The translations under genes and the position numbers were made by a program. A stretch of 64,000 nt of DNA from Mesodorylaimus sp. YZB2_4 (lineage: Eukaryota > Nematoda > Enoplea > Dorylaimida > Dorylaimidae): assembly GCA_030248295.1 (NCBI GenBank), contig JASANH010000510.1, forward strand, positions 62,001 to 126,000, given 5' to 3'. The notes beneath the pieces are model-generated. The model saw only the letters and a program-made list of their open reading frames with translations. It did not search any database and was not told where the DNA came from. Positions 38,359 to 50,100 of the stretch are shown here, in pieces (position 1 is the stretch's first letter; each line of letters opens with the position of its first letter).

Positions 38359-40473
38359 ATGGCTTCTATTGCTCTACATTTTGCTGCATATTTCATATCA
38401 GAGTCCTTGAAACACTGGTCATTCTTGGTAAAATGTAAAGGACCACAGAGTTTGCTTGCCTGTCCATTAGTTTTAGCGATGTTTTTCACGACACGTGTCC
38501 AGGTGAGAACAAAATTTTTTCCGTTATAGTGTACAAAAAACATTTGCAACTGCTTAAATTGCACAAGAAATTATTTTTAAAGAATTTTCACAAGACAAAA
38601 AATTTTTCAGGCTCCCAGAACACGAGAAAATCAAGAGTCATTTATTGGAGCATGTGGAACAAAAATTTTCAATGACATAAGCGGTTATCAAACACAAACG
38701 GGTATGCATATTCTTGGCAATGCAAGTAAAAGTGCACCCAATGAGTGGCCTTGGATGATGATGCTAATGGTTGATCGAGGGTACTCTGGCGACGACAGGT
38801 ATCTATGCGGTTCCAGCCTGGTGCAAGTGTGCAAGCACAAGAAAGAAAGTGACATCGTCCTCACAGCAGCACATTGCGTTACTTACTTTGACAATGCCAC
38901 CAAAACGACGTACCCTGTGCCCAGGAGAAACATAACAGTTATTGCAGGACTACACAGTCCCAGAAAGGCAGAAACGGAGCGATTGTTATATCGCGGTGTC
39001 CAGAAGGTCATTGTTTATCCGTCGTACAAAGAGCCCGATGACGCGACGACAGTTCCTTATGATATTGCGATCCTGAAATTAAGCTCAGTGATACAATACA
39101 CTCGAAAGATTAGGGCAATCTGCCTGCCGAATGGAAGAGTCGATATACCACTCAAGGAATCTCAGTGTTGGATGGCTGGCTGGGGAGCAAGTAAGTAGGC
39201 CGGGAAGCGAGGCTTGCTACGAGTCAATGTACGTAGTTGACTAACAAAGCGCACCATGGCTTTCAAAGTCGGTGGCACAATCACAGCAGTCTCACTCCTT
39301 GCCCATCGTTCTCTCCATTTTTTACAGCAGAATTATATTCACTCAACACTGCGACCGATTTGTGTGATAAACCCTCCATTAGTCACAGGAAGAAAATTTC
39401 TCAGAGGTCCGCTCATCATAACTTTACTACTTTTTCTGCAGGAGACTTGGATGAGTCTGATCCGAACAGTGAAGCAGAGGAGCTGCGCAAATCCAGACGT
39501 AGAATTCTTTCACCAAATGTATGCATTAACAGAACTATCTATCCTTTCTCGCAAACTGGAATGCTCCATCCCACCAACGAATGGAGACGTGGCGCATTTA
39601 GTAAGAAATTGATATTGTGCGGAATACCATTCGTGGAAAAGACGGAGGAATACAGTGCAGAGGTAATGGATTGTGCCCTGACCCCAATCCTAACGTTAGA
39701 TCCCCAAACCCGACCCATATTTTGGAGGTTTCAGGTGCTGGGTCCAGCTTTTATCGCTCAGAAGTAGGGCGACATCCTATTTGGGAGATCCCGATACGAA
39801 CCCTGGACAATTTGTGTCTTCTCTATGACTCGGCAAACTGACTTGTACACACTTGCCGCCCAGTCAACTTCCGTTTTGAAATGAAGAAGCAAGTAGATAC
39901 TGTATATAGGAACCACATGGAGGGGGGGGAGAGCTCGTGCAACCTAGTTTTTCTTAATCCCGCAACAATCCCCATACCGAAATGGGGATTGTTGCGGGAT
40001 TTATTCAGTATGGGCTTAGTGTGCCCAATCTAGGGTCTAAAACCCTTATTTCATCGTTAGTAACCCACTTACCCAGGGGTTTCAGCAAGCCATTTCAAAA
40101 AGTTTTTAAAACTTTATATATCATATATACCTAACTGACGGTTGTGATAGGGTGACTCAGGCAGTCCATTAATGTGCAAAGACCACGAAACCAAGCGATG
40201 GCTGCTCTACGGCATTGCGCAATCGCATTTATTTTTCGAACATCCTCAAACAGGCCGACCAATGTGGAGTTACGATACTTTTGTGTCAACTCTCATCAAC
40301 ATGGACTGGATCAAGGACTCGATCAAAAACAATTCAGATGTCTGCAGACGATGCAAAAGATTTAACCTTCGGTTTATAAGTGCTGAATGCAAGTGAGCAA
40401 GCGCGCGATATTATTTTACGCAAATGATATAACTCTTTCTGATTGCAGATTGAGCGAATTCGATCCGGAATAA
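38359..40473 (+). CDS. S1A trypsin-fold serine protease, copy 3 (intact)
   Basis: Exons 38359-38502, 38611-39190, 39442-39662, 40151-40392 and 40449-40473 give 403 residues. Residues 1-48 end in a hydrophobic stretch (LLACPLVLAMFFTTRV), probably a signal. Exon 2 begins APRTRENQESFIGACGTKIF; its Cys can pair with the Cys of RAICLPNG, as in two-chain chymotrypsins. The mature start is probably HILGNA before NEWPW. Triad: LTAAHC, YDIAILKL and GDSGSPLMC; note Ser for the second Gly of GDSGGP. Tyr sits at the Asp189 position (EEYSAEGDSG); Cys191, Cys220 and SWG214-216 are missing (GIAQSHLFF). The micro-exon adds LSEFDPE. An upstream in-frame ATG at 38230 exists, but 38359 matches the paralogues. 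Function: probably a secreted endopeptidase of unknown specificity. This copy defines the family model used for the others. Confidence 0.88.
39956..40001. repeat. Perfect 20-bp hairpin in intron 3 of protease copy 3
   Basis: AATCCCGCAACAATCCCCAT at 39956-39975, loop ACCGAA, exact inverse at 39982-40001. Same intron position in the gene as the hairpin at 28243, but unrelated sequence. Confidence 0.95.
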
Positions 40474-40854
40474 TGATGAAGTAAGGCCCGCAGTCGAAGA
40501 TACCCGTCCGAGGTTTCGGGTATAATACATAATAGCTTGGGCACCCACGGTAATGCTTAGCATACTAGCAATATGTAGATGTTTTGTTGTTATTTGCAAA
40601 CAGTAATATTGCACTAATATTGTTGTAATACGATTATTGGCTTACTCATATTATATAAGGATAATAATGCAGTGTAAAGAAGGTCAGCAACTATGAGATA
40701 ATCCTACAATGTAAAATTGATCAACAGCAGCAACTTACGTGTAAGTCGCAAACTTTCCTTGATTCTTGCCCGAGGCTAGACAATAGGAGGTACATGTTCA
40801 CGGCAGAGCATTCCATCCATTTCCAAATAGCTGAATACAGTCGAGAGTGCAATC

Positions 40855-41215
40855 CAGCTACATTATAAATCAGCAGTCCCGAAGACCTTTTTTAAATTTT
40901 TGAGGGCCGAAGTCCATTTGCATATAGCCGGCCAGCGATCAAACCTTATAAGCAAGGCTATGAGGGGACCGGCACACACAGCAGCGTCCCTCTGCCTGTC
41001 TCCACTAGGAGCATCTTCACGCGAGGGCATCCTGGACAGGACATCGACTTCTTCGGATAATAGCGGGTGGGCTTTGAATCCTGCCGGCGTTTGACAACTG
41101 AGGCTGTCTACTCGCTTGGCTTCTGTCTCTCCACTCGGAGCACCTATAGGGTACCGGGTGAGTCACCCACGGCCTGGCGTGCAAGGTCAGCGAGAGTTTA
41201 TGGTTCGCAAACCAT
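40855..41215 (-). repeat. tRNA-derived SINE family 2, copy lacking its head
   Basis: Matches 10861-11210 almost base for base (AGCCGGCCAGCGATCAAACC, AGCAAGGCTATGAGGGGACC). It breaks off at GGTTCGCAAACC, before the box A/B part, so it is truncated at the 5' end. Confidence 0.75.
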
Positions 41216-42042
41216 ACTTTGAAAGAAATTTTACAAAATACCTAGCCGCTTTTTTTGGCAGAAGATGTCAGATAGAAAAACTTCGTGGCTCAGCAAAGTC
41301 ACTGATTTCACTGATTATTAAATAGGTAGAGCTGGTTTGGTATCGATATTAGTCATGACAAATTTGCTTTTTTGTTGTTCTTTGGTGTCTTTGGTGTTGG
41401 TCTATAGTATAGCGCAATCTTTTCTGTGTGTGTTTGTGTCGGCTTCTACTGTGCAGTGTGTCGCACTTATGTTCAAATGTGGCCTACAGCTCTTGCGTAC
41501 AAGAAATATTCAAGAAAATATAGAATCACAAATTCGAACAAAATAATCTTATCAGCGCAGAGATTGCTAAAAACTATTCAGAGCAGCCTGGGATTGATCT
41601 CTTCTTTCCTTCAGTCGCAGTTTCGATCATGGCACACTTTATGCAATCAATATACTGCAAGGATCATTCGTTAAGATGGTACCGTCAACTTCTTTTGGGG
41701 AAGATGACTATCGAGCTACAGATAAAGTTCCTGTAGTTCCTATTGAGCTTGTAGCACTGTAACGTGAGCTTTGCCGCCGCTAAGTCTTCACACATGACTA
41801 ATTCTCGCTATATTACATAATACATTCCGACCACATTTATTTTATACTACATACAAAATAAACGATGCATCACGCAGCTTATCGTAGTCAGCTGGGTGGA
41901 ATGTCTGGCATCAATGCCCTTAATCATGACCAGCAGAGCGTAGAAAAGTAAGAGCATCTCTTGACGCTTTGAAACCTGAGATAAAACCTCTTTGGTAAAA
42001 TTTAAATCTTCTGCGTGCTACTCTTATGATTGCAGAACGAAT
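41216..42042. other. Intergenic, nothing recognised
   Basis: Upstream of protease copy 4. No repeat or exon noticed. Confidence 0.35.
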
Positions 42043-45000
42043 ATGGTTTCAATTGCGCTGCTTTTTATCGCATATTTCAACCCTGAGCCAATACAGCAGA
42101 GTTCGTTTTTGATGAAATGCAAAGAAGCACTGCTTGCATTTTCCTATCACTTGGTCTTAACGATGCTCGTCATGGCACCAGTCCAGGTTGGCACCAGAAA
42201 TTATTTTTATTCTTACCGACACAAAAAAACCATTTTAGGCCCCTCGAATACGAGAAAATCAAGATTCGTTTATTGGAGCATGTGGAACGAAAATCTTTAA
42301 TGACATAACCTTGTATCAAACGTTCGGAATGCATATTCAAGGCAAAGCACGTGAGAGTGTTCCTAACGAATGGCCTTGGATGACCTTGGTGCAGACTGAT
42401 CTGGGCAATGCAAAAGATAATTGCGGATCCGCTCTGGTTCAAGTGTGCAAGGAGAAAAAAGAAAGTGACATCGTCCTCACAGCAGCCCATTGCGTTACTT
42501 ACTTTGACAATGCCACCAAAGCGACGCATGCAGTACCACAAAAAAACATAACTGTCATCGCAGGTTTACACTTTCTGGAATCAAAAACGCAACAAAAGTT
42601 GGTTCTTGGTGTCCAGAAGGTCATTGTGCATCCGTCGTTCCAACAGCCCGATAGCGCGACGACAGTTCCATATGATATTGCAGTCTTGAAATTGAGCTCC
42701 CCAATAAGATTCACTCAAAATATAAGGGCAATCTGTCTGCCGAATGGAAGAGTCGGTATACCACTCAAGGAATCTCAGTGCTGGATGGCTGGCTGGGGAG
42801 CGAGTAAGCTGTTTTGATATTGTCAGAATTAACAAGGTCAAAATCATTTAGGTAAATCCATGATGACTTCAATTACTTGAGGGTCGACTGACAGTAGGAC
42901 CTTGCAAAATAAAAATTTTGAAGACAGGATTTAGCAGTACTGTGTACCCCAAGTTTGTCTTTGCACGTTAGGGTTAAAATCGCAGAGACCGGCAAAATTA
43001 TTAGCTATGGTTTCATTTCACGATTCGTCAAATTCGATCGCGGGCTACTATCAACACCAGACATAGCCTAGCTTATAAAACGGAAAAAATGATTCAGATG
43101 TAGCCCTGTCCCATGTTCATAAGTCACAGAGAGCCCAGTGAAGGACGTGTATCTCTAAGGTGTGGGAGTTGCAGCTCGCGACGCGTTCGCTGCTGTTTGC
43201 GAAGGTCTTTGACTGTGCATTCGCTTTCGTTGAAGTCGCAAACAGTCACAGATCCTTCGAAAGCCGCACCGCCCTAGGAAGTACACGTTAGAAATACACA
43301 TCCCGTACGCCGTTCTCTGAAACTCATGATGACGGAACAGGGATACTTTTGCAGAATTTTTTCTCTGCTCTACAAGATACACTATATTCGGTATAGATAA
43401 CAGCCTGTGATCAATGTCGAAACATCGAGAAATAAAACCACAGCTGGCAATTTTAGAGAGTTTTTGCGATTTGGACCCCAACATGTTGAAACAAAGTAAA
43501 CAATTATTTCGATTTCGTTCTAGTTCGAATTAAGAAAAACTTCGAATTCTGCGCTTCAGGCGGGTGACACATACTGTAGAAGTAGTTAAAACAGCATTAA
43601 ATGGTCTACAGTATTATTTTGATACATTTGATGCATACCTTGCTGGGTAGACAATATGGCATATCGCCCAACCAACATGCTTTTATGTACATTTCCAATG
43701 CGATTGGTGGAAAAACATTTTTGACTTTTGCATCATCATTCACTCATCGCGTACATACTACTGAGCACAAAAAATCATGGGGTCGAAATTTTTACTTGGC
43801 GCCGTCTTAATCGACCAGTACAGAAACCCCATCAAACATGCATTTTTCGAACCTATATTCTGTCATAGCCCAAGCGAAACCTCAGTGCCCCAAGTTCGGG
43901 CTAAAGGCTAGGAAAATAATGATAGTGATTTAGTATAGCCCCACATTATCTTTACTTTTGTTACCTACTGCTCATCTTTGCAGCTGATAAAGCGAAGCAC
44001 AATACCTTGGCTTAAGATGCATTATCTCTGAAACCTGCGCAATAATTACAGCATAATGAAGGCCGTTGGTTGACGTTGGTTCAACTTACAAAATATTCTC
44101 CTTATCGTGCACGCGCACTTCTATAAAACATACAGTGTATACCTATACCTCTCTCTTACTTATTCTTCGCAGTCTAACGACAGCATTTCTAACAGATGAT
44201 GCTGATATAAGACTCCGATCAATACAACTTCACAATAGCATTCATGGTAGTATCAGAAACTTATTTAGAGGCCAGTTTAAATTGATCTTTTAGCTGCAGA
44301 AAAATTAAACGGGTCATACAAGGGCAGTAAAGCGAAAGGACTGCGCCAATCCCGGCTCAAAATTCTAGCACCAAAGATATGCATAAATAAAAGCATCAGT
44401 ACTTCGTCGAGAACAGGGATCCTTAAGCCGATCAATGAATGGGTACGAGCCGCATTCAGTCAGGAAGTGATATTTTGTGGAACACCATTTGTGGAAAACA
44501 GTGAAGAATACAGTGGAGATGTAATGAACATTATTTTTTTTTTTATTTGCTTTGTCAACGCTGTATGGGCTGGGTCCTTTGTTCTCTCAACCCATTTTCC
44601 CCAAAACCGCCCAGCAGTCATGCAATCATAAGCGATGCCCACGGTGACCACCTCTAGCGGCAGGCTCGCTCTGACATCTCCGCTGATTGAAAGAAGCGAC
44701 AGACTTGTTACATTGCCATCGAAGACTGCTCCCATGTCTTTGACGTTGGATCTCAAAACCGAACCCACTTATCAAAAATTTCTCAGGCTGGTTTGGGGTC
44801 TGGGATTTGAGGTTGACCTTTCCTACCCAACCACAAAATCAGTTTTCTTCTCGTTCAACCTTATTAGTTAACAGAAGAACATAAACTTCTAAGCCAACGC
44901 ATTTTAAACCACTAAATCTTGACATGCCCATCCATAATTTATAATAGCTAGATAAGGTGGGACCTTTCTCTGTTTAAGGTAGCAACTGGGGAAGGGGGGT

Positions 45001-45777
45001 CGTTCATTGAGAGAGCAAGCTCAGTTTTTGATGATTATCACAGTCATAGGGAAACCATGGCGAATCTAACTTTATCAATGATTCTTATCAGCGGGAGCCC
45101 CTGGCTGACCAGCGGCCACTCATTTTGAACACCGTTTTCAGATTCCTCACGCACAAGCGCATCGCGAGTAGACCATGCTATTTCCCCTTTGTGAGCATTA
45201 GAGGTCTTATTTTGTTGCCTCTGATATGAGACTTTTGAAATCATAATTTTCTGATAAAATATGAACCATCCATTTACATACTGGGTGGTAATTTATTTTT
45301 CCAATACATGAGGGGGTCTATGAAATCTTTTCTCTCATCGTAGTAGATATAACCCACTTACTGTTTTCGCAAAGGTTTTTAAATTAATTTCAAGCGATTC
45401 AATTGTTTCAAAGTACTGTATTTACCCTATATTGAACACCTAATGCGCTTTTACGACAGGGCGACTCAGGAGGTCCACTGATGTGCAAAGACGACAAAAC
45501 TAAACGATGGCTCATGCATGGCGTGATACAGTCGTCTTTTTTTTCTCCGCGAAGTAAAACAGGCAGAATAATATTCAGCTACGACACTTTTGTGTCAACC
45601 CGTCATTACTTGGATTGGATCAAGCTTTCGATCAGCAACATTTCAGATGTTTGCAGACGATGCAAAATTTTAAACTTTCGTTTCATAACAGCTCAGTGCA
45701 AGTGAGGAAACATGCGATATAAAATATGAAGTAATACGTGTCCGATTTTCAGATGGAGCGAATTCGATTTTGAATGA
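42043..45777 (+). CDS. S1A trypsin-fold serine protease, copy 4 (intact)
   Basis: Exons 42043-42186, 42239-42803, 44300-44520, 45460-45701 and 45753-45777 give 398 residues, with no stop or frameshift. It starts MVSIALLFIAYFNPE and has a hydrophobic LVLTMLVMAPV before the first splice. Catalytic motifs are LTAAHC, YDIAVLKL and GDSGGPLMCKDDKTKRW. The mature N-terminus would be HIQGKA, the most divergent of the set. The specificity position is again Tyr (EEYSGDGDSGG) and the 214-216 region reads GVIQSSFFS. Exon 2 is 15 bases shorter than in copy 3, in the loop before CGSALVQVC. Introns 2 and 3 (1.5 and 0.9 kb) are larger than in copy 3; a segment around 44570-44870 in intron 3 resembles SINE family 2 weakly. 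The micro-exon encodes WSEFDFE. Confidence 0.87.
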
Positions 45778-47131
45778 AGTCGCATCAATGCCCTGATGGA
45801 TGATATACAATAGATAATATGGGTAATCGGGCTGGCGTATGTGATAGTGATGACATTATATTGAGTAGACAGGTCGATGGAGATGATAAGCGCTACGTCG
45901 AAGTGCACTATAAAATCAATTTCAGAATTACATATTGAAAATGTATGATACAAATTCAGCGCTTGCGTTTTAGAAGGTGTAATTGAATTTTTACGCCTCT
46001 ACCACCAATATGAAAGAAGTCTGAATTCTCTATCAAAACGCGAGCGCTGAATCTGAATATCATATTCTTTCTTCTTTTTGCTATGCATGAAAAACTATGA
46101 ACTAATCCTGATCAAAGGGTAAACAGGTGCCCATCAAATGCGCCTGGCGCGTCTTGACAATTGCAATTGACAATGGACATTCGAGAGTCGGGCACACAAC
46201 ATCGAGCACGAGCATAATAGGCATAAAGTTCGGCAAATAAGTTTTAACTGACATGATGATTTAATTTTATGATTAAGTTTTGAGTCCTGTTTTGACTTCT
46301 ATGTCTTCTTCCTTTTATTTATACATATGGCTTTTTGTGCACCATGCCGTGGGAGTGCGCCAATGGCGTTTGGCATCAGTAAAGAAAGACAAGACAAGAC
46401 AAGGCAGAAAAACGTTGCAAAGCTTCATACTGTACCTTCAACTTGTAGGCGTCAAAGCACGAGCGATCCTGGGATCACATTGCAGCCGATCAGGCGGATG
46501 ATAAGTCGAGAAAACGGCCAGCCATTGGTTATCACCCTAAAATTGGCAATTTCCTGGTCAGTAAAAGCTTCATTCCATCGGTGGAAGTTTTGAGCGTTAC
46601 TGACAAACCGATATATTGCGAGGTGCATTCTTTCTGATAATCAGGGTAGGCTATGACTGCTTTCTTGTTTTCAAACTTCAAGGCTTTTTTCCTACTAATA
46701 AGATGCTGGTCAAAAGACGATCCAAATGTTTTTTCAGACAAATTAGTTCGATATGCGTGGTTTGCGATTTGCATGCGAGGTTTTTCACCCTTTCTGGTGA
46801 GCGTCGATTTTTGGCCCTTCGCCTGCGGGCTAGGGGGCTTGTTAGCTGACCCTATCTTGCCATCGACTAGGGTCGATCCGTTGCGCATGACCGGCAAGGG
46901 TGTGTGTTATTCTTGACACATCCATGTTTTCACAACGGAGTCCGCTGTGTGTGAAATGTCTAGCTTCAACGCCCATGACGATTATTAATTAACCCTGCGG
47001 CAGAGCATGGAATAGAAGGCCTCTTGGTGTGAAAACTTCGGTGCATTTTGCAAACTGGAGCCAAGTCTTTGTCAATCAAAGTTGTAGAAATATATCCGCT
47101 GAAAATTGTTCTTTGTCATCGCAGGCCTAAG
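45778..47131. other. Intergenic, one unexplained frame
   Basis: A 121-codon minus frame (46532-46897) contains GSSFDQHLISRKKALKFEN and has no family I recognise; it could be a transposon fragment. Otherwise featureless. Confidence 0.35.
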
Positions 47132-50100
47132 ATGATTTCCAATGCTGTGTTTTTCGTTTCGCATTTCATGATAGAGCCGTTGCAACAGATTTTATTTTTG
47201 GTAAAACGCAACTTGGTTTTAGCAGTCCTTGTCATGACAACCGTTCAGGTAGGTGTTAGAAAATATTTTCCATTCTAAACAACGCAACAAAATTTTTAAG
47301 GCTCCCAGAACACGAGAAAATCAAGATTCATTTATTGGAGCATGTGGAACAAAAATTTTCAATGACATAACCGCGTATCAAACGTACGACATACATATTC
47401 TAGGCAATGCCAGTGAAAGTGCTCCTAACGAGTGGCCTTGGGTGATCTTAGTGTTGACTGACATGGGGCACAATGGTAATGGCACAATTCAATGCGGATC
47501 CAGCCTGGTGCAAGTATGCAAGCAGAAGAAAGAAAGTGACATCGTCCTGACAGCAGCACATTGCGTTACTTACTTCGACAATGCCACAAAAAACACATAT
47601 ATAGCACCCAGAAGAAACATAACTGTATTTGCCGGACTACACAGTCTAAGAAAGGCAAAAACGCAACAAAACGTGGTGCGTGGTGTCCAGAAGGTCATTG
47701 TGTATCCGTCGTACAAAGAGCCCGATAGCGCGACGACAGTTCCATATGATATTGCAATCCTGAAATTGAGTTCCCCAATTATATTTACCAGAAATATAAG
47801 GGCAATCTGCCTGCCGAATGGAAGAGTCGATATACCACTCAAGGAGTCTCAGTGCTGGATGGCTGGCTGGGGAGCGAGTAAGTTGCAGTGACGTTGACAA
47901 CATGGAAAAACCCAACCACCATACTGCTATACAATTATCTCTTCTCCCAGAAACAACCAATCGACAGTCTCTACCCACCTTCAGGCACTTTGGTGGGAAG
48001 GCGGAGTGATATATTCTACTATAAATACTGTCGGTCGGTACTCTTGCACTTACCTGAATGTGTCGAAGTCTTTCAGTGATGCCGACGTTGATATAAGCCT
48101 TGTTTTAGTTGTCTCAATGATTAATCTGCAGGTAAATAATGCCTCATCATGGGACCTACGCCGAATAGGCAGCTATATCGACGAATTTAAACTCGGCTTC
48201 TACGCGCTCTTCAATAGTTTTGATCAAGAGTTTCGAACTTTCCCTTTTGAAGGCACCTGCCGATGTGCCACACAAACTCTTTCCACATCCCCGCTTGGCC
48301 CCTTGTCACACCCCTAGAGCAATTGGCTCTGTGGAAACGAGCCATGAGTATAAAAGCAGGCCTTTTGGTGAGATTCGCGTTCTCCCTCTCTCGATTTGAC
48401 TGGCTTGTTTTAAATCCTGCTGAACTCGTGATTATGTCCAGGCTGATATGTGGTATAATGTGGATGAACTTTTCTATGGCGAGAGGAAAGGCAGATGCAT
48501 GCCAAATATGAGCAGAGAATGTTCCTAACGCCGGATATGCATAGTTTTATGAAGGAAGTTGGTGGGGATAAATTTATGGGTCATACCCACCAAATCTAAC
48601 AAAATTTCTCCCCACCAATATTATCCCACTTTTACAGTATAAATATATCTTATTTATTCCGCGCGTTCTTATGACAGCATTTCCCACACATTGTCTCATC
48701 AAATCAATGATAGCATTCCTGCAGGAAAATATCATTCAAAGGCTTGCTCAAAATAATGACTGTCTTACTTTAGCTGCAGAAAAATTAAATGACTCATACC
48801 CAGACAGTGAAGCGAATGAACTGCGCAAGTCCAGATTCAAAATTCTTGAACCAAACGTGTGCATTAACAAAAGCATCAATCCTTTTTCGCGAAATAGAAT
48901 GCTCAGTCCTATCAACGAATGGAAACGAGGAGCATTCAGTCAGAAAGTGATATTGTGCGGAACGCCATTTGTGGAAAAGACTGAGCAATACAGTGCAGAG
49001 GTAATGAAAGGCCTATTCTTGACTTGACGTTAGATCCTAATCTGTTTCTTTAGGGTTTTTGATCTGTAGGTGGGTTTTTTTGTAGCCTACGATCATTGGT
49101 AAGATGCTAGCCTGCCGGTCGGGAGGTCCCAGGCAGCTACAGTGTTTTCTTCTTTGTGAGTTAATACCTGACAAGAAAACATCGCCAGCCGTTGAGCTGA
49201 ACTATGGAGAACCGAACATAGTAAGTGTATGTTTCTAGATGCAAAAGAAAGGCCGTGCAAAATATTAGAGGCGTCTGGCCAGCTGGTCGCCACCACTGGT
49301 CAGCGCCTGGAGTACTGACAAAGTTTAATTCTCCTAGATTTTTTAAGTTTTTTAGGAGAATCCCCAAAGCCAAGTGTTGGGAGCTCAAACTCGAAACTCC
49401 GAACCCAAAAACCGAATCTGGAAAGAGCTCTGTGTGTTCTTCTCAACGTTTGACTTCGTAAGCACACAAAAGTTTAGGACTTTAACGCTGACCAATGGTA
49501 ACCAGTTGGCTAGACGCCTCCAATATTCTGCACAGAGCTTTCTTTTGCACCTACAGTAAGCATATTACAATTTTTGGTTTTCCAAAGTTCGACTTAATGG
49601 TTGGTGATATTCGTATGTGAGCCCTTCACTAGCCGCTCTGTCAACCTAACGATAAGGGGGCAATTATAGTCGGTCGCTCCATCGTCGCACGACAGGCCCG
49701 CAAGCGCCAAATTCTCGGAGTCGCCGCTTTTGGGCGATTTTTCTCGAAATTTTTAGTGGTAGCCTAAGTTTATGTCAGCGACAGAGAGTAGAGAAAAATG
49801 TGCTTTATCAAGGAGATATAATTTCGAGGTTTTTCGATTTCAGTTTTATCGAAGCTTATTCGTAAATTTTTTAGATTAAAATGGGAAATACTCGTTATTA
49901 GCTTAATGAAAGCAGTAAAAGCAAAACAAAGACAAGCAGTCGATAGAGTACATTCGAAAGTCTCAGCGACATTGCCGCTGACATCAACGTAGGCTATCCT
50001 AGAGTTTCGGGAAAAATCGTCCAAAGCGGCGAAGGCGCAAACGCATTTCGAGAGGCGTGTGAACACCAAACTACTGTATATTAGGGCCTAACAGTTCAAG

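Noticed and set aside
39237..39767. A separate 176-codon gene overlapping exon 3 of protease copy 3
   Set aside because: The upstream half is intron 2 read through by chance; only 39442-39662 matches the family.
46532..46897. Minus frame of 121 codons as a gene
   Set aside because: No signal, splice partner or family, and overlapping plus frames of similar length occur at the same place.
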